DNA from: Ectopseudomonas khazarica
GTDB taxonomy: Bacteria > Pseudomonadota > Gammaproteobacteria > Pseudomonadales > Pseudomonadaceae
Assembly (NCBI RefSeq): GCF_004521985.1
Contig: NZ_SBHZ01000009.1
Span: forward strand, 124,001-188,000
Length of the DNA: 64,000 nucleotides
Direction of reading: 5' to 3'
This document shows positions 24,989 through 35,952 of the stretch, piece by piece. Position 1 is the first letter of the stretch; every line of letters begins with the position of its first letter. The position numbers were made by a program, and so were the translations under genes. Below the pieces are notes generated by a model that was not told the DNA's origin, ran no database searches, and saw only the letters and a list, made by a program, of their open reading frames with translations.

Positions 24989-25975
24989 GTGAAACTCAGC
25001 GACATCGCCCGCCTGGCCCAGGTCTCGGTCACCACCGCCAGCTACGTGATCAACGGCCAGGCCGAACGCCGGCGCATCAGCCCCGCGACCGTGGCGCGCG
25101 TGCTGGCGGTGGTGGAGGAACATGGCTATCGACCCGACCAGCAGGCCGCCAGCCTGCGCAGGGGGCAGAGCCGCTGCCTGGGCTTCATCCTGCCTGACCT
25201 GGAGAACCCCAGTTATGCGCGCCTGGCCAAGCTGCTCGAGCAGAAGGCGCGCGCCGCCGGCTATCAGCTGCTGATCGCCAGCTCCGACGACGCTGCGGAC
25301 AGCGAGCGCCAGCTGCTCGAGCTGTTTCGCTCGCGCCGCTGCGATGCCTTGATCGTCGCCAGTTGCCTGCCGCCGGACGACCCGCTGTATCCGTCGATCG
25401 TCGCCTCCGGCCTGCCGGTGATCGCGGTGGACCGCGCGCTGTCACCCCGGCATATCCGCTCGGTGGTCAGCGATGACGAACAGGCCGGACACACCCTGAC
25501 CGCCAGCCTGCTGACGCCCCGGCCCCGACATATCGCCCTGCTCGGCGCTCGTCCCGAACTGGTCATCAGCCAGGCGCGCGAACGGGGCTTTCATGCCGCG
25601 CTGGCCGGGTTCGACGGGCGCGTCAGCGTGTACCACGGCGAGCTGTTCAGCCGGGCCTGCGGCTACCGCCAGATGCAGGCGCTATTGGCCGACGCCGGCC
25701 CGCCCGACGCCCTGCTGAGCACCGCCTACGTCCTGCTCGAAGGCGTGTTCGACGCCCTGCGCGAGCGACACGGCGAGCAGCAGCCGGCGATACGCCTGGC
25801 GACCTTCGGTGACACCCAGTTGCTGGACTTCCTGCCGCTGCGGGTCAATGCGATGAGCCAGCAGCACGAGCGCATCGCCGAGCGCGTGCTGAGCTGGGCC
25901 CTACGAGCCGTGGAACAGGACGACTATCAGCCCGGCATCGAGGCCATCGAACGCAGCTTCAAGGCGCGTATCTGA
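24989..25975 (+). CDS. fruR: LacI-family fructose repressor FruR (Cra)
   Basis: A 328-residue LacI-family regulator with N-terminal helix-turn-helix MKLSDIARLAQVSVTTASYVINGQAERRRIS and hinge YRPDQQAASLR, then a periplasmic-binding-protein-like effector domain (LGFILPDLENPSYARLAKLLE). The start is GTG at 24989 with AGGG upstream. Divergent from fruB across a 179-base gap with the operator; the natural effector in Pseudomonas is fructose 1-phosphate. Confidence 0.95.
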   Translation: MKLSDIARLAQVSVTTASYVINGQAERRRISPATVARVLAVVEEHGYRPDQQAASLRRGQSRCLGFILPDLENPSYARLAKLLEQKARAAGYQLLIASSDDAADSERQLLELFRSRRCDALIVASCLPPDDPLYPSIVASGLPVIAVDRALSPRHIRSVVSDDEQAGHTLTASLLTPRPRHIALLGARPELVISQARERGFHAALAGFDGRVSVYHGELFSRACGYRQMQALLADAGPPDALLSTAYVLLEGVFDALRERHGEQQPAIRLATFGDTQLLDFLPLRVNAMSQQHERIAERVLSWALRAVEQDDYQPGIEAIERSFKARI

Positions 25976-26054
25976 CCCCGCTGGCAATCCCGATGGGGCG
26001 GCGGCTCGCCCGGTACTGGCAACCTGGTCGAAAATGGTCGACCCTGAGTGAACG

Positions 26055-26834
26055 ATGCGCCTGATCGATACCCACACCCACCTCGACTTCCCGGACTTCG
26101 ACGCCGACCGCGCCGAGGTGCTCGCACGCAGCCAGGCCCTGGGCGTACAGCGCATGGTCGTCCTCGGGGTGTACCAGAGCAACTGGCAGCGCCTGTGGCA
26201 GCTGGTCGAGTCGAGCGAAGGTCTGTACGCCGCATTCGGCCTGCACCCGGTGTACCTGGACGAGCACCGCCCGGAGCACCTGGGCGAGTTGCGCGCCTGG
26301 CTGGACAGGCTGATCGGCCACCCCAGACTGTGCGCCGTTGGCGAATTCGGCCTGGACTACTACCTGGACCACCTCGATCGCCAGCGCCAGCAGGCCCTGT
26401 TCGAAGCCCAGCTGCACCTGGCAATCGAGTTCGAGTTACCCGTCCTGTTGCACGTACGCCGTGCGCACGCGGCGACCATCGCCACGCTCAAGCGCCTGCG
26501 TCCGGCGCGTGGCGGCATCATCCACGCCTTTGCCGGCAGCGCCGAGGAAGCACGCGAATACATCAGGCTGGGTTTTCGCCTGGGCCTGGGCGGCGCGGCG
26601 ACCTGGCCGCAGGCCAATCGCCTGCGCAAGGTCGTGGCCGGGCTGCCGCTGGAGGCCATCGTGCTGGAGACCGACGCGCCGGACATGGCGCCCTCCATGC
26701 ACGCCAACCAGCGCAACAGCCCGGAGCACCTTGCGGAAATCTGCAGCGAGCTGGCGGCATTGCGTGGCATGTCGGCCGAGGCGCTGGCGGCGGCCAGCAG
26801 CCGCAATGCGGAGGCGCTGTTCGGCTGGGGCTAG
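26055..26834 (+). CDS. TatD-family metal-dependent hydrolase (YjjV-like)
   Basis: The 259-residue TIM-barrel amidohydrolase shows the metal motif IDTHTHLD at the N-terminus, GLHP, VGEFGLDYY (metal Glu), LPVLLHVRRAH, IIHAFAGS and VLETDAPDM (metal Asp). TatD proteins are 3'-5' exonucleases or DNases in some cases. The gene follows fruR on the same strand after 79 bases and may be read from the same transcript. The ATG at 26055 opens with the family motif, so the start is secure. Confidence 0.92.
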   Translation: MRLIDTHTHLDFPDFDADRAEVLARSQALGVQRMVVLGVYQSNWQRLWQLVESSEGLYAAFGLHPVYLDEHRPEHLGELRAWLDRLIGHPRLCAVGEFGLDYYLDHLDRQRQQALFEAQLHLAIEFELPVLLHVRRAHAATIATLKRLRPARGGIIHAFAGSAEEAREYIRLGFRLGLGGAATWPQANRLRKVVAGLPLEAIVLETDAPDMAPSMHANQRNSPEHLAEICSELAALRGMSAEALAAASSRNAEALFGWG

Positions 26835-26882
26835 GCCGCCAGGCTTGAGCCGCGATCAGGGCGACTCAAGCCCTCGGGCCGA

Positions 26883-28913
26883 TCAGACGCGGAACGCGCC
26901 GATCAACTGCTTGAGGCGGGTGACCAGTTCGCTCAACTCGCGGCTGGCCTGCTCGGTCTGGCTCGCGCCAGCGGCGGTGCGCTCACCGGCATGGTTGATC
27001 TCGACGATGTTCTGGTCGATATCGTGCGCCACGGCGGTCTGCTGCTCGGCGGCCGCCGCGATCTGCTGGTTCTGATCGACGATCATGCCCACCGCGCCGA
27101 GAATGTTCTCCAGTGCCTGCTGCACCTTGGCCGACTCGCTGACCGTGCCATCGGCCATCTGGTGGCTGGCATTCATCGCCTTGACGGCGGCGCCGACACC
27201 GCCCTGGAGCTTGGCGATCATCGCCTCGATCTCCTCGGTGGACTGCTGGGTGCGCTTGGCCAGGTTGCGCACCTCGTCAGCGACCACCGCGAACCCGCGC
27301 CCCTGCTCCCCGGCACGCGCCGCCTCGATGGCCGCGTTGAGCGCCAGCAGGTTGGTCTGCTCGGCGATGCCCTTGATCACGTCCAGCACCTGGCTGATGG
27401 CGGCACTGTCGCTGGCCAGCTGATCGATGACCGCCACCGACTGGTCGATTTCCCCGGCCAGGCGCTGGATAGCCCCGACCTGCGACTCGACCAGTGCCCG
27501 GCCGCTGACCGTTTCCTGGTTGACGCTCTGTGCACTGTTCACCGCAGCGGCGGCGCTACGCGCCACTTCCTGGGCCGTGGCCGACATCTGGTTCATCGCC
27601 GTGGCGACCTGCTCGATCTGCGCGCGCTGACCGGCGACGGCCTGGTTGCTCTCGCCCGACACCAGCTCGACGCGGTCGGCCTGGCCGCCCACTTCGCCGA
27701 CCGTGTGGCCGACGCGCTCGATCAGGTCATGGATACGCATGACGGTCTGGTTGAACACCTGCCCCAGCTCACCCAGTTCGTCGCGACTCTGCGCCTGGAA
27801 GGTGACCGTCATGTCGCCAGCCGCCACCTTGTCCATGACCTGGCCAAGGGTCTTCAGGGTCGAGCGCGTGGACACGTAGAAACCACTGTAGAGGTAGACG
27901 ATCAGCAGGAACACCACGACCAGCGCGACCACCAGCAACACCATCTGCGCGCGGTTCTCGGTCAGGCGCTCGCTCAGCTGGCTATCGAGAAAGGCCAGCA
28001 GGCCATCGTTGAACGCGTAGGTCTTGGCCATCTGCTGGCTGACCTGCTCGTAGAACTGGGCCCAGGGCGTATCGAGACTGTCGGCGATGATCACCTGGTC
28101 CTCGAACAGCACAGCACTGTCCTTCAGGCTCTGGCGGCTGGCCTCGGCCAGACCGCCCAGGCCATTCTGCACGGCGACGCTGCCCGCCAGCGCCTCCTGC
28201 AGGTTCAGGCCATATTCGGCGTGCAGCTTCTCCAGCTGCAGCAACAGATCATCGAACTTGGTGCTGGCTGCCGAGTTGAGAAAGCCCTGCCCCAGCGAGT
28301 AGGCGCCGATGGCACGGCCCTGGCTCAGCACGTCGGTGATCTGCGGAGTGACGTTGGTGATCAGCTCGGTGATCTGGCGAACCTGGCGCTGCGGGTCCTG
28401 GCTGAGACCGGCCTGGCTGGCCACCAGCTTGATGAACACCTGCGAGGAGCCGAGCAGCTTCTCGACGATGACCGCCTTGCTCTGCAGCGACGTCTCGCCT
28501 TCCGCGCTCTTGAGATCCGCCAGCAGCTCGTCGCGCTTGCTGACGAACTCGGCCGCCTGCTCGGCATCCTGGGTGACCGGCTCCAGGCCCTGCAGCCCCG
28601 CGCTCAGTGCCTGCTGCAGTTGGCCGATGCGGCTTTCCAGATCGCCCGCCTGGCCGGACTGGCCGATCATCGAGTTGATCTGCACCAGGTCATTGAGGCT
28701 TTCCAGGTCACGCCGCAGCTGCAGACTCTGGCCCAGCAGCTCGAGGCTCTCCAGTGCATTCTCGGTCCCGACGAACTGTCGGTAGGAGTCACGCACCAGA
28801 TAGAAATTGGTGACCAGCATGGGCAGGAAAAACAGGACACTGATCAGACTGAACTTCATGCCGAAGCTGAGGCGGTTCATCAGCGCGATGGCCGGATACA
28901 ACACGGTCTTCAC
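26883..28913 (-). CDS. Methyl-accepting chemotaxis protein
   Basis: A 676-residue chemoreceptor: TM1 near residues 20-42, a long periplasmic helical domain of about 270 residues, TM2 ([18 protein letters not shown]), a HAMP domain ([22 protein letters not shown]), and a cytoplasmic signalling domain with the hairpin tip [34 protein letters not shown]. The start is GTG at 28913 with GGAG upstream. A chemotaxis transducer occupies the same position beside ampE in P. aeruginosa. The ligand cannot be read from the sequence. Confidence 0.95.
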   Translation of the reverse strand: MKTVLYPAIALMNRLSFGMKFSLISVLFFLPMLVTNFYLVRDSYRQFVGTENALESLELLGQSLQLRRDLESLNDLVQINSMIGQSGQAGDLESRIGQLQQALSAGLQGLEPVTQDAEQAAEFVSKRDELLADLKSAEGETSLQSKAVIVEKLLGSSQVFIKLVASQAGLSQDPQRQVRQITELITNVTPQITDVLSQGRAIGAYSLGQGFLNSAASTKFDDLLLQLEKLHAEYGLNLQEALAGSVAVQNGLGGLAEASRQSLKDSAVLFEDQVIIADSLDTPWAQFYEQVSQQMAKTYAFNDGLLAFLDSQLSERLTENRAQMVLLVVALVVVFLLIVYLYSGFYVSTRSTLKTLGQVMDKVAAGDMTVTFQAQSRDELGELGQVFNQTVMRIHDLIERVGHTVGEVGGQADRVELVSGESNQAVAGQRAQIEQVATAMNQMSATAQEVARSAAAAVNSAQSVNQETVSGRALVESQVGAIQRLAGEIDQSVAVIDQLASDSAAISQVLDVIKGIAEQTNLLALNAAIEAARAGEQGRGFAVVADEVRNLAKRTQQSTEEIEAMIAKLQGGVGAAVKAMNASHQMADGTVSESAKVQQALENILGAVGMIVDQNQQIAAAAEQQTAVAHDIDQNIVEINHAGERTAAGASQTEQASRELSELVTRLKQLIGAFRV

Positions 28914-29216
28914 TAGACGTCTCCAGTTACCATTATTGTTATGGGTGTTGCTTGAACGGCCGCTGAGCCTCTCACGGGCTGACGACGGCGTCCTGTGCAG
29001 CCCGACCTGTGGCGCGCGAATCCACGCGGCGAATACAGGCAGATAAATGTGACGCGAATCACTAAACAGGACAGGCTACCGCCCCCTTATACCCCTTATC
29101 GACCCGCCTCTCTGTAACTTAAGGTTAAACCCGCGCGGCACCCCGAACCGCCTCGCAGGAAGCCTTCGAGGTTGCAGCGACCCCGGCCAACGTTCGCCAG
29201 GGTGCTCCGATCACCG
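28914..29216. other. Gene-free gap upstream of the chemoreceptor
   Basis: About 300 bases between the chemoreceptor start and the ampE stop. It includes the chemoreceptor ribosome site and an AT-rich stretch near 29040-29130 (ATACCCCTTAT, GTAACTTAAGGTTAAA). No coding frame with family resemblance and no clear terminator were seen. Confidence 0.5.
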
Positions 29217-30050
29217 CTAGATGAGCAGCACCCACACCGCGTAAGCGGCGTACCAGACCACTGCGGCGCGAATCAGCAGCTGCCACAGCTGATCCAGCGT
29301 ATCCACGCCCTCCTCACCCATGACCGGGGCCGGCATCTCCCCCGCTGCACGCCCGGCCTTGATCACCAGTTGGGCGGCGGCGATGTCCCAGCTGAGCAAC
29401 TCGTGCAACAGGGCACGAGTGACCGCAACGAAGTTGCCCACCAGGGCGAAGCTGGAAGCCAGCACCCGCGCCGGCAACCAGTCGAAGGCGTGTCGCAGCT
29501 GAACCGCCCGCTCGCGCAGCGCGGCCTGCTCGGCGTGCTCGGACGTCAGCGCCAGCAGCCGGTAGGCCAGCGCCGCCAGCGGACCGAGCAGCAGATACCA
29601 GAAAATCACCGCGAAGAAGCTCTGGTAGGCCTGCCACAGCAAGTGCCCCTGGACCTGCTGCAGCAGTTGAGTGCCCTCTTCCGGCTGCAACGCCAGGTCA
29701 CGCTCGGCGACATGGTAGGCGGCCTGCCCGTCACCGCGACGCCAGGCATCACGGAAAGGGCCCAGGGCTGCGAGCAGATCGCCACGGCCCAGGCTGTAGA
29801 TCAGCACCAGCAGGTGCACCGGCAAGGCAAGCCAGCCATAGGCCAGCGGCTTGAGCACGAGCAGGACCAGCCCCAGTGCCGCGACTGGCAGAAGCACCAG
29901 AAGGCCCAGGCACAGCCACGGCGCCTGCTGCAGACTGCCCTGCTGCACGCGGCGCAACTGCGCGAGCCAGGGGCCGTCCTGCTGGATGCGCAGGCGCCAG
30001 GCGGAGAACTTCTCGACCCAAAGCACCAGCAGAATGACCAGAAAACTCAT
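29217..30050 (-). CDS. ampE: Inner-membrane protein AmpE
   Basis: AmpE is an integral membrane protein encoded with AmpD and linked to beta-lactamase regulation, with unclear biochemical role. The 277-residue protein has hydrophobic segments at the N-terminus (SFLVILLVLWVE), two in the middle (LCLGLLVLLPVAALGLVLLVL, LALPVHLLVLIYSLG), one near 145-175 and one at the C-terminus. The conserved GRGDLLAALGPF and FAVIFWYLLLGPLAALAYRL blocks are present. It starts 12 bases after ampD with a strong GAGGAGAGG site, so the two are co-expressed. Confidence 0.92.
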   Translation of the reverse strand: MSFLVILLVLWVEKFSAWRLRIQQDGPWLAQLRRVQQGSLQQAPWLCLGLLVLLPVAALGLVLLVLKPLAYGWLALPVHLLVLIYSLGRGDLLAALGPFRDAWRRGDGQAAYHVAERDLALQPEEGTQLLQQVQGHLLWQAYQSFFAVIFWYLLLGPLAALAYRLLALTSEHAEQAALRERAVQLRHAFDWLPARVLASSFALVGNFVAVTRALLHELLSWDIAAAQLVIKAGRAAGEMPAPVMGEEGVDTLDQLWQLLIRAAVVWYAAYAVWVLLI

Positions 30051-30062
30051 CGCTACCTCTCC

Positions 30063-30611
30063 TCAATCCTTCAATGTGGCGTACAGGCGTGACCAGTCGA
30101 ATGCGGGGCCCGGATCGGTCTTGCGTCCCGGCGCGATGTCGCAGTGCCCGCGAATGCGCTGGGTCGAGATGGCCGGGTAGGCGTCCAGCAACTGGCGCGT
30201 CAGCTCGGTCAGCCTTGCGTACTGACTGTCAGTGTAGGGCTGGTCATCGGTCCCCTCCATCTCCACACCTAGCGAAAAATCATTGCAGTTGTCCCGTCCA
30301 TCGAAGCGGGAAACACCGGCATGCCAGGCGCGATCCAGGCAGGAGACGAATTGCGTCAGCGAGCCATCACGCTCGATGAAGAAATGCGCAGAGACCTGCA
30401 GGTCGGCAATTTCGGAGAAGAAGGGGTGCTCATCCGTCGCCAGGCGGTTCTGGAAGAACGCCTGCACCCTGCCGGTACCGAACTGTCCAGGCGGCAGGCT
30501 GATGTTGTGCACCACGAGCAACGAGATCTCGCCGTCGGGACGGGCGTTGAAGTTGGGTGATGGGCAATGACGAATGCCCTGAAACCAGCCGGTTGAGGGG
30601 TCGAGCTGCAT
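30063..30611 (-). CDS. ampD: 1,6-anhydro-N-acetylmuramoyl-L-alanine amidase
   Basis: AmpD cleaves the peptide from anhydro-muropeptides during wall recycling in the cytoplasm; its loss raises AmpC beta-lactamase. The 182-residue amidase_2 protein has zinc ligands in LLVVHNISLP (His) and RGHCDIAPGRKTDPGPAFDW (His and Asp), with catalytic Glu in LGVEMEG. The start ATG has AGGAG. It is the first gene of ampD-ampE. Confidence 0.96.
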   Translation of the reverse strand: MQLDPSTGWFQGIRHCPSPNFNARPDGEISLLVVHNISLPPGQFGTGRVQAFFQNRLATDEHPFFSEIADLQVSAHFFIERDGSLTQFVSCLDRAWHAGVSRFDGRDNCNDFSLGVEMEGTDDQPYTDSQYARLTELTRQLLDAYPAISTQRIRGHCDIAPGRKTDPGPAFDWSRLYATLKD

Positions 30612-30802
30612 GTGACACTCCTGAGCGAGCCATCACTCTAGAGCAGCCAACCCGGACGGCCAAGCACGAGACGGCAACAGGATGTGCGCGGGACAGGAAA
30701 TGTCGAATGGGTCGTGCGCCCTCAGGCACAGGACGAGGCATGCAGTGCCTCACGCCGGAGGCGCGCGCGTGCCCTGAGGACAGCGCACGCCCAGGCGATC
30801 GA

Positions 30803-33109
30803 TCAGGCGTTCTTAAGCTTGCGCAGGTTGCCGATCACCGACTCCAGCGCGCGATCGAACAGCAGCGCATCGTCGAGCAGGCGAATGGCGTTGCGGCGGA
30901 ACTCCACGGCCAGCGAGTTGCGGCTCTTCTCCAGCACCTTCATGCCGGTGCGGTTGACGAACACATACTTGCCGGTCGGTTTGATGATGGCCGCCAGCTT
31001 GCAACGCAGCTTGTGCTCCTCGTCTTCCTGGAACTCGACCCAGCTGCCCACACGCAGGCTGTCTACCTGCAGCAGCGCCTCGTCGTCGTCCGGCAACATC
31101 ACTTCCGGCTCCTGCGGGCGGGTCTGCCCTGGAGCCAGCAGGATGATTTCCTCGACCACCTCGACCATCGCCGGTGCGTCCTCGACCACCGCTTCCTCGG
31201 CGGGCAACTCCAGCAGCGGCAGTTCGAGGTCACCCTCGCCGCCGTCAGCCTGCACGGCCTCGGCCTGCTCGGGCGTGACCTCGGCCTCGGCAGCGGCGCG
31301 CTTGAAGCGCTGGAAGGCCTGCACATGCAGCACTTCCAGCTGGCTGAAGAACTCGCTGGTGGAGAACGGATCGAAGGCTGCGCTGGCCATGCCTTCGCGC
31401 AAAGCCTTGAGCAGGCCCGGGACCAGCTCCAGCAGCTGCAGACGGGCTTCCGGATCCTCGTGCGGCGCAACGCTCCAGACCAGATCATCCATGGTCTGCA
31501 GGGCAGCCTGCCACTCCGGCGATTCCACGCCATGCTTGAGGCAGGTGAGCATCAGCACCTTGCTCCAGGCTTCCTGCAGCAAACGCACCACCACCTCGGG
31601 CAGCGTCTTGCCCAGCAGGCGCTCGTTCAATGCCTGTTCGACCTGACGGCGGGCGAGCTCGGCCTTGGCGCTGCCTTCCTCGGCATCACGGGTGCGTTGT
31701 TCGAGCAACTCGCTGCGGCGACGCTCATCGCCCGTGAAGGCCATGAAGTCAGCGAGCAGCTCGGAGAAAATCGCCGGATCATCGACGAAGTCGTTCAGCA
31801 GACGCTGCACCACCTGTTCGATCTTCTGATACAGGCTGTCGCGCTGAGCATCGTCCTGCTCGCCCCAGCCCAATGCCGCAGAGGCAATTTCGTTGAGCAG
31901 GCGACGAGCCGGGTGGCTGCCACGACTGAAGAAGGTCTTGTCCAGCACCGCGACCTTGAGCATCGGGATCTGCAGGCGGCCGATCAGCGCCTTGAGCGAA
32001 TCCGGCAGGGTGCGGTCGTCAAGAATGAACTCGAACAGCATCGACACAAGGTTGATCACGTCCTCGTCGACTTCACCGACCACACGCGCCTTGCCACTCT
32101 TGGCACTGGCACGCTCGAGCAGGTGCTCGAGCTGGTTGCGCAGGTCAAAATCGTCGAGGTTGATCTGCGCCGGCGTGCGCTGCTGCATGTGCGAGAGCAG
32201 GCGCATCAGATCGTTGCTGGTGATGGGCAGCGCATCGGCTACCTGGGCGCGGCGCGGCATCGCGCTGCCACGCACCTGGGACAACAGGTCCTGCAGCGCG
32301 CCGAAGACTTCCTGCACGCCCTGGTCGGCCCCCTCGAGCAGCGGCATGCCTTCCTCGGCAGAGGACTGCACGTAAGTGGAGGCGGCCGGGCGCGACTGGC
32401 GGCGCGGTGGCGCGGATTTCAGCTCGGGCAATACGCCGGCACTGACCAGCGCCTGGTTGGCCTCGGCATAGAGATTGTCGCAGCTGCCCAGGACGTACTT
32501 CTCGAACAGCTTGAGGATGATCAGCTTGACCTTGATCTCGACACCCAGGCCGCTGCAGGCATCGAGGAAGTATTCGCTGAGCAGGGTCGGACCGAGCGGG
32601 TTGCTCTTGTCATCCAGCTTCTTGCTGATCACCGCGTTGAGACGTGTGGTGAGATGCCCCAGCGCTGCGGCGTCACGACTCATGACCTTGGCCACCATGG
32701 CGTCCAGTGCCACGGTTTCTTCCAGTTCGTCGTTCTGCACCAGGCTGAGGCTGTCGAAGGACACCGTATCCAGGGCAGGCTGCGGCTTGCCGATCTCGTA
32801 CTGGTTGAGATTGGCGAAAGACTCGAACACCTTCTGCAGGAAACCACGCTCGATGGTCTTGCGCTTGAGACGCAGGTCGCGCATGGCCTCGAAGAAGGCA
32901 TTCTGCTCGGCATTGCTGGTCGCCCGATCCGCCATCTCGAAGAGGGTATCGTCGGCGTTGTCGAACAGACTCTGCAGATTCTGCTTGAGCTGTTGCGCGG
33001 CTTTGTCACGCACCTGAATCAGCGCCACGGGCAGTCTTCCTACCGGCGAAGTTGGCGATTGCTCTGCGGTGGCCTTGTTCAGGTGCACCACATTCGCGTC
33101 GGTCTTCAT
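30803..33109 (-). CDS. DUF1631 protein, copy 1
   Basis: A 768-residue protein of a Pseudomonas family with no settled function. It is mostly helical, soluble and acidic, without signal peptide or membrane helix. Similar blocks occur in the second copy at 55602: DDTLFE near the start, a VIDLV/INLVSMLFEFILDD block, HPARRLLN, and the C-terminal GSWVEFQ...KLRCKLAAIIKPTGKYVFVNRTGMKVLEK barrel-like region. The start at 33109 has GGGAGA; an upstream methionine adds 18 unsupported residues. It lies between ampD and nadC as in P. aeruginosa. Confidence 0.9.
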   Translation of the reverse strand: MKTDANVVHLNKATAEQSPTSPVGRLPVALIQVRDKAAQQLKQNLQSLFDNADDTLFEMADRATSNAEQNAFFEAMRDLRLKRKTIERGFLQKVFESFANLNQYEIGKPQPALDTVSFDSLSLVQNDELEETVALDAMVAKVMSRDAAALGHLTTRLNAVISKKLDDKSNPLGPTLLSEYFLDACSGLGVEIKVKLIILKLFEKYVLGSCDNLYAEANQALVSAGVLPELKSAPPRRQSRPAASTYVQSSAEEGMPLLEGADQGVQEVFGALQDLLSQVRGSAMPRRAQVADALPITSNDLMRLLSHMQQRTPAQINLDDFDLRNQLEHLLERASAKSGKARVVGEVDEDVINLVSMLFEFILDDRTLPDSLKALIGRLQIPMLKVAVLDKTFFSRGSHPARRLLNEIASAALGWGEQDDAQRDSLYQKIEQVVQRLLNDFVDDPAIFSELLADFMAFTGDERRRSELLEQRTRDAEEGSAKAELARRQVEQALNERLLGKTLPEVVVRLLQEAWSKVLMLTCLKHGVESPEWQAALQTMDDLVWSVAPHEDPEARLQLLELVPGLLKALREGMASAAFDPFSTSEFFSQLEVLHVQAFQRFKRAAAEAEVTPEQAEAVQADGGEGDLELPLLELPAEEAVVEDAPAMVEVVEEIILLAPGQTRPQEPEVMLPDDDEALLQVDSLRVGSWVEFQEDEEHKLRCKLAAIIKPTGKYVFVNRTGMKVLEKSRNSLAVEFRRNAIRLLDDALLFDRALESVIGNLRKLKNA

Positions 33110-33219
33110 TCTAGTCTCCCGCAGACTGCCCGAACCCGGGCTTCCTGGTCTGCACAGCGTCAACCGAGCGTCATCCCTAACGTCAAAGGCCTGGCGTCAA
33201 TAATGAAAAATGTAAAGGC

Positions 33220-33246
33220 ATTATAGGGAGGCTGCGAGCCATACCA
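33220..33246 (-). promoter_or_regulatory. Probable sigma-70 promoter of the DUF1631 gene
   Basis: On the minus strand TATAAT at 33225-33220 is preceded after 16 bases by TTGGTA. It lies about 110 bases upstream of the start codon. The rest of the 375-base gap to nadC shows no coding frame. Confidence 0.5.
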
Positions 33247-33427
33247 AGCCAATTTTTCCTACAGACATGATGCAGGTCACAGATAGCCACACGCCACCTC
33301 CAGACGGTAGCCAGTACCCGACGACCGTGGAGCCTACAGACTAACGCTGACAGCCGCGTGACGCCGCACCGGCGGTCGGGCAGAGCTCTGCTCGTCGCCC
33401 GTGGATCGAAGCGATGCCCGCGAGCGC

Positions 33428-33457
33428 TGTAGCCCGATGCCGTCCTGCCTCTATAAT
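33428..33457 (+). promoter_or_regulatory. Probable promoter of nadC
   Basis: A perfect TATAAT at 33452-33457 lies 28 bases upstream of the nadC ATG; the -35 candidate CTGTAG at 33428 is weak. The leader would be about 20 bases. Confidence 0.5.
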
Positions 33458-33484
33458 CGCCCCTCGCCTACTCCGGAGCCGATC

Positions 33485-34333
33485 ATGCCCAACCTGACCC
33501 TCGCCGACCTCAGCAGCGAAATCGAAGCCAATGTCCGCCGCGCCCTGGCCGAAGACATCGGCAGCGGGGACATCACGGCCCAGCTGATTCCGGCGGAGCG
33601 GCTGGCCAGCGCCCGCGTGATCACCCGCGAAGCAGCGACCATCTGCGGCACGGCGTGGGTCGATGCGGTCTTTCGCCAGGTCGATCCGCGGGTCACGGTG
33701 CACTGGCACGTGCAGGACGGCGAGTGCGCCCAAGCCGAGCAGACCCTGTTCAGCCTGGAGGGCCCGGCACGCGCGCTGCTCAGCGGAGAGCGCGCCGCTC
33801 TCAACTTCCTGCAGACCCTGTCGGCAGTGGCGACCCGCTGCAGCCACTACGCCGACCTGGTCGAAGGCACCCGGGTGAAACTGCTGGACACCCGCAAGAC
33901 CCTTCCCGGCCTGCGCCTGGCCCAGAAGTATGCGGTGACCTGCGGCGGCTGCCACAACCACCGCATTGGCCTGTATGACGCCTTCCTGATCAAGGAAAAC
34001 CACATCGCCGCCTGCGGCGGCATCGCCCAGGCGGTGAACGCCGCCCACCAGATCGCCCCGGGCAAGCCGGTGGAGATAGAAGTGGAAAGCCTGGAAGAAC
34101 TGCGCGAAGCCCTCGACGCGGGCGCCGACATCGTCATGCTCGACGAGCTGTCACTGGAGGACATGCGCGAAGCGGTGAAACTCACCGCCGGCCGCGCGAA
34201 ACTCGAAGCCTCGGGCGGCATCACCGACAGCACCCTGCGCGTGATCGCGGAAACCGGTGTGGATTACATCTCGCTGGGGACGCTGACCAAGGATGTGAAG
34301 GCGGTGGATTTGTCGATGCGGTTGGCGCTGTAG
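33485..34333 (+). CDS. nadC: Nicotinate-nucleotide pyrophosphorylase (carboxylating)
   Basis: NadC turns quinolinate and PRPP into nicotinate mononucleotide in NAD synthesis. The 282-residue protein has the family blocks [72 protein letters not shown] (split here only by reading), [17 protein letters not shown] and LEASGGIT. The start at 33485 follows CGGAG; 28 upstream residues of the longer frame overlap the promoter. It marks the left border of the variable glycan region. Confidence 0.97.
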   Translation: MPNLTLADLSSEIEANVRRALAEDIGSGDITAQLIPAERLASARVITREAATICGTAWVDAVFRQVDPRVTVHWHVQDGECAQAEQTLFSLEGPARALLSGERAALNFLQTLSAVATRCSHYADLVEGTRVKLLDTRKTLPGLRLAQKYAVTCGGCHNHRIGLYDAFLIKENHIAACGGIAQAVNAAHQIAPGKPVEIEVESLEELREALDAGADIVMLDELSLEDMREAVKLTAGRAKLEASGGITDSTLRVIAETGVDYISLGTLTKDVKAVDLSMRLAL

Positions 34334-34531
34334 ATATCCAGCGCGCCTTACCCCCGCGGCAACGTACAACACCACTCAACATGGCAATGCACTGGACACT
34401 CCGCGCCGAATCATCGACAACAAGCTCTGCGCCTTGCGACCACACTCGCAAGCGTGATTGAGCACACTGCCTCCTCCTTATCCCTTCTGGCATGATGGCT
34501 CCATGAAGCCCTCACGCAGTCGAGCAGCACA

Positions 34532-35842
34532 GTGAACGAAGCACTATTTTCCCTGCAAGAACGAATCAATTCAGGAACTGCGGTTGTCGGCATATATGGC
34601 CTCGGCTATGTCGGTCTGCCCCTGGCGCTGCGCTTCTGCGAAGTCGGCGTGAAAGTTATCGGCTTCGACATAGATGCTCGCAAGGTAGATCTCCTGAATA
34701 GTGGGCACAGCTACATCGAGCGATTGACGCCACAGTGCATCGACAAAGCCCTGACTCAGGGGCTTGAGGCCACGACAGACTTTGCGCGCACAGCCGAGGC
34801 GGATGCTCTGATCATCTGCGTACCAACGCCGCTGAACAGCCATCGCGAGCCAGACCTCAGTTTCGTCATCAACACCGTAGAGTCGATACTCCCCCACTTT
34901 CGCCCTGGCCAACTGCTGAGCCTGGAAAGCACTACCTGGCCAGGTACCACGGACGAAGTGCTGGCCCCACGCCTGGCCAACCACGGCTTCATTCCTGGTG
35001 AAAATTGCGCTCTGGTGTTTTCCCCAGAACGCGAAGACCCCGGCAATACCCGCTACGGCACCCATGACATCCCCAAGGTAATTGGCGGCATGACACCAAG
35101 CTGCCTGGAACTTGGCCAGGCCATCTATCGCCGTGCCATTCGCACCCTGGTTCCGGTGAGCAGCACGCGTACAGCAGAGATGACCAAGCTGCTAGAGAAC
35201 ATCCATCGCTCGGTGAACATTGGCCTGGTCAACGAGATGAAGATCGTCGCCGACAAGATGGGCATCGATATACACGAAGTCATTCGCGCTGCGGCAACCA
35301 AGCCCTTCGGCTTCACGCCTTACCAACCGGGTCCGGGTCTCGGCGGTCACTGCATCCCCATCGACCCTTTCTATCTGACCTGGAAGGCCAAGGAATACGG
35401 CATCAACACTCGCTTCATCGAACTGGCCGGTGAGATCAACCATTACATGCCGCACTGGGTCGTACAGAAAACCGCAGACGCCCTCAACGACCATGGCAAG
35501 GCAGTCAAAGGCAGCCGCATTCTGGTGCTGGGCCTGGCCTACAAGAAGAACATCGACGACAGCCGCGAATCGCCGGCCGTGGAGATAATGGAACTCCTGC
35601 AAGGCAAAGGCGCATTGGTCGACTACGCCGACCCGCATATCCCGTGCTTCCCCAAGAAGAGGGATTATCACTTCGACCTGAAGTCCGTACTACTGAATGC
35701 ACAAACCCTAGCACGCTATGACTGTGTGATCCTAACCACCGACCATGACGGATTCGACTACGAACTCCTGCAAAACCAGGCACGCGTGATCGTGGATACG
35801 CGGGGACGATTACCGCGCTCGCCCCATATCATTTCAGCGTGA
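34532..35842 (+). CDS. UDP-N-acetylglucosamine/hexose 6-dehydrogenase (WbpA-like)
   Basis: A 436-residue nucleotide-sugar dehydrogenase that oxidises the C6 hydroxyl of a UDP-sugar with two NAD. It has the Rossmann start [38 protein letters not shown], the active-site Cys274 in [19 protein letters not shown], and the C-terminal domain with [24 protein letters not shown]. It resembles P. aeruginosa WbpA (UDP-GlcNAc 6-dehydrogenase) along its full length. The start is GTG with only a weak ribosome site. First gene of a six-gene plus-strand operon; the next gene, a UDP-GlcNAc 2-epimerase relative, suggests a UDP-ManNAcA or UDP-GlcNAcA product. Confidence 0.9.
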   Translation: MNEALFSLQERINSGTAVVGIYGLGYVGLPLALRFCEVGVKVIGFDIDARKVDLLNSGHSYIERLTPQCIDKALTQGLEATTDFARTAEADALIICVPTPLNSHREPDLSFVINTVESILPHFRPGQLLSLESTTWPGTTDEVLAPRLANHGFIPGENCALVFSPEREDPGNTRYGTHDIPKVIGGMTPSCLELGQAIYRRAIRTLVPVSSTRTAEMTKLLENIHRSVNIGLVNEMKIVADKMGIDIHEVIRAAATKPFGFTPYQPGPGLGGHCIPIDPFYLTWKAKEYGINTRFIELAGEINHYMPHWVVQKTADALNDHGKAVKGSRILVLGLAYKKNIDDSRESPAVEIMELLQGKGALVDYADPHIPCFPKKRDYHFDLKSVLLNAQTLARYDCVILTTDHDGFDYELLQNQARVIVDTRGRLPRSPHIISA

Positions 35843-35952
35843 ACCTGGAGATGCTCTGCGGAAAACTGAAAACAGCAGACAGACCACCACTTGCCCTGAC
35901 TCTGATTAATCGTTGCCTCGCCCCACTAACCTCCTGCCCCTCGGAGACACTT

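Noticed and set aside
26991-28916. 641-codon plus-strand frame
   Set aside because: Antisense to the chemoreceptor, which has all expected domains.
34334-34531. tRNA-Thr expected at the nadC-pilA site from P. aeruginosa
   Set aside because: No cloverleaf or TTCGAnTC T-arm could be found in this gap.
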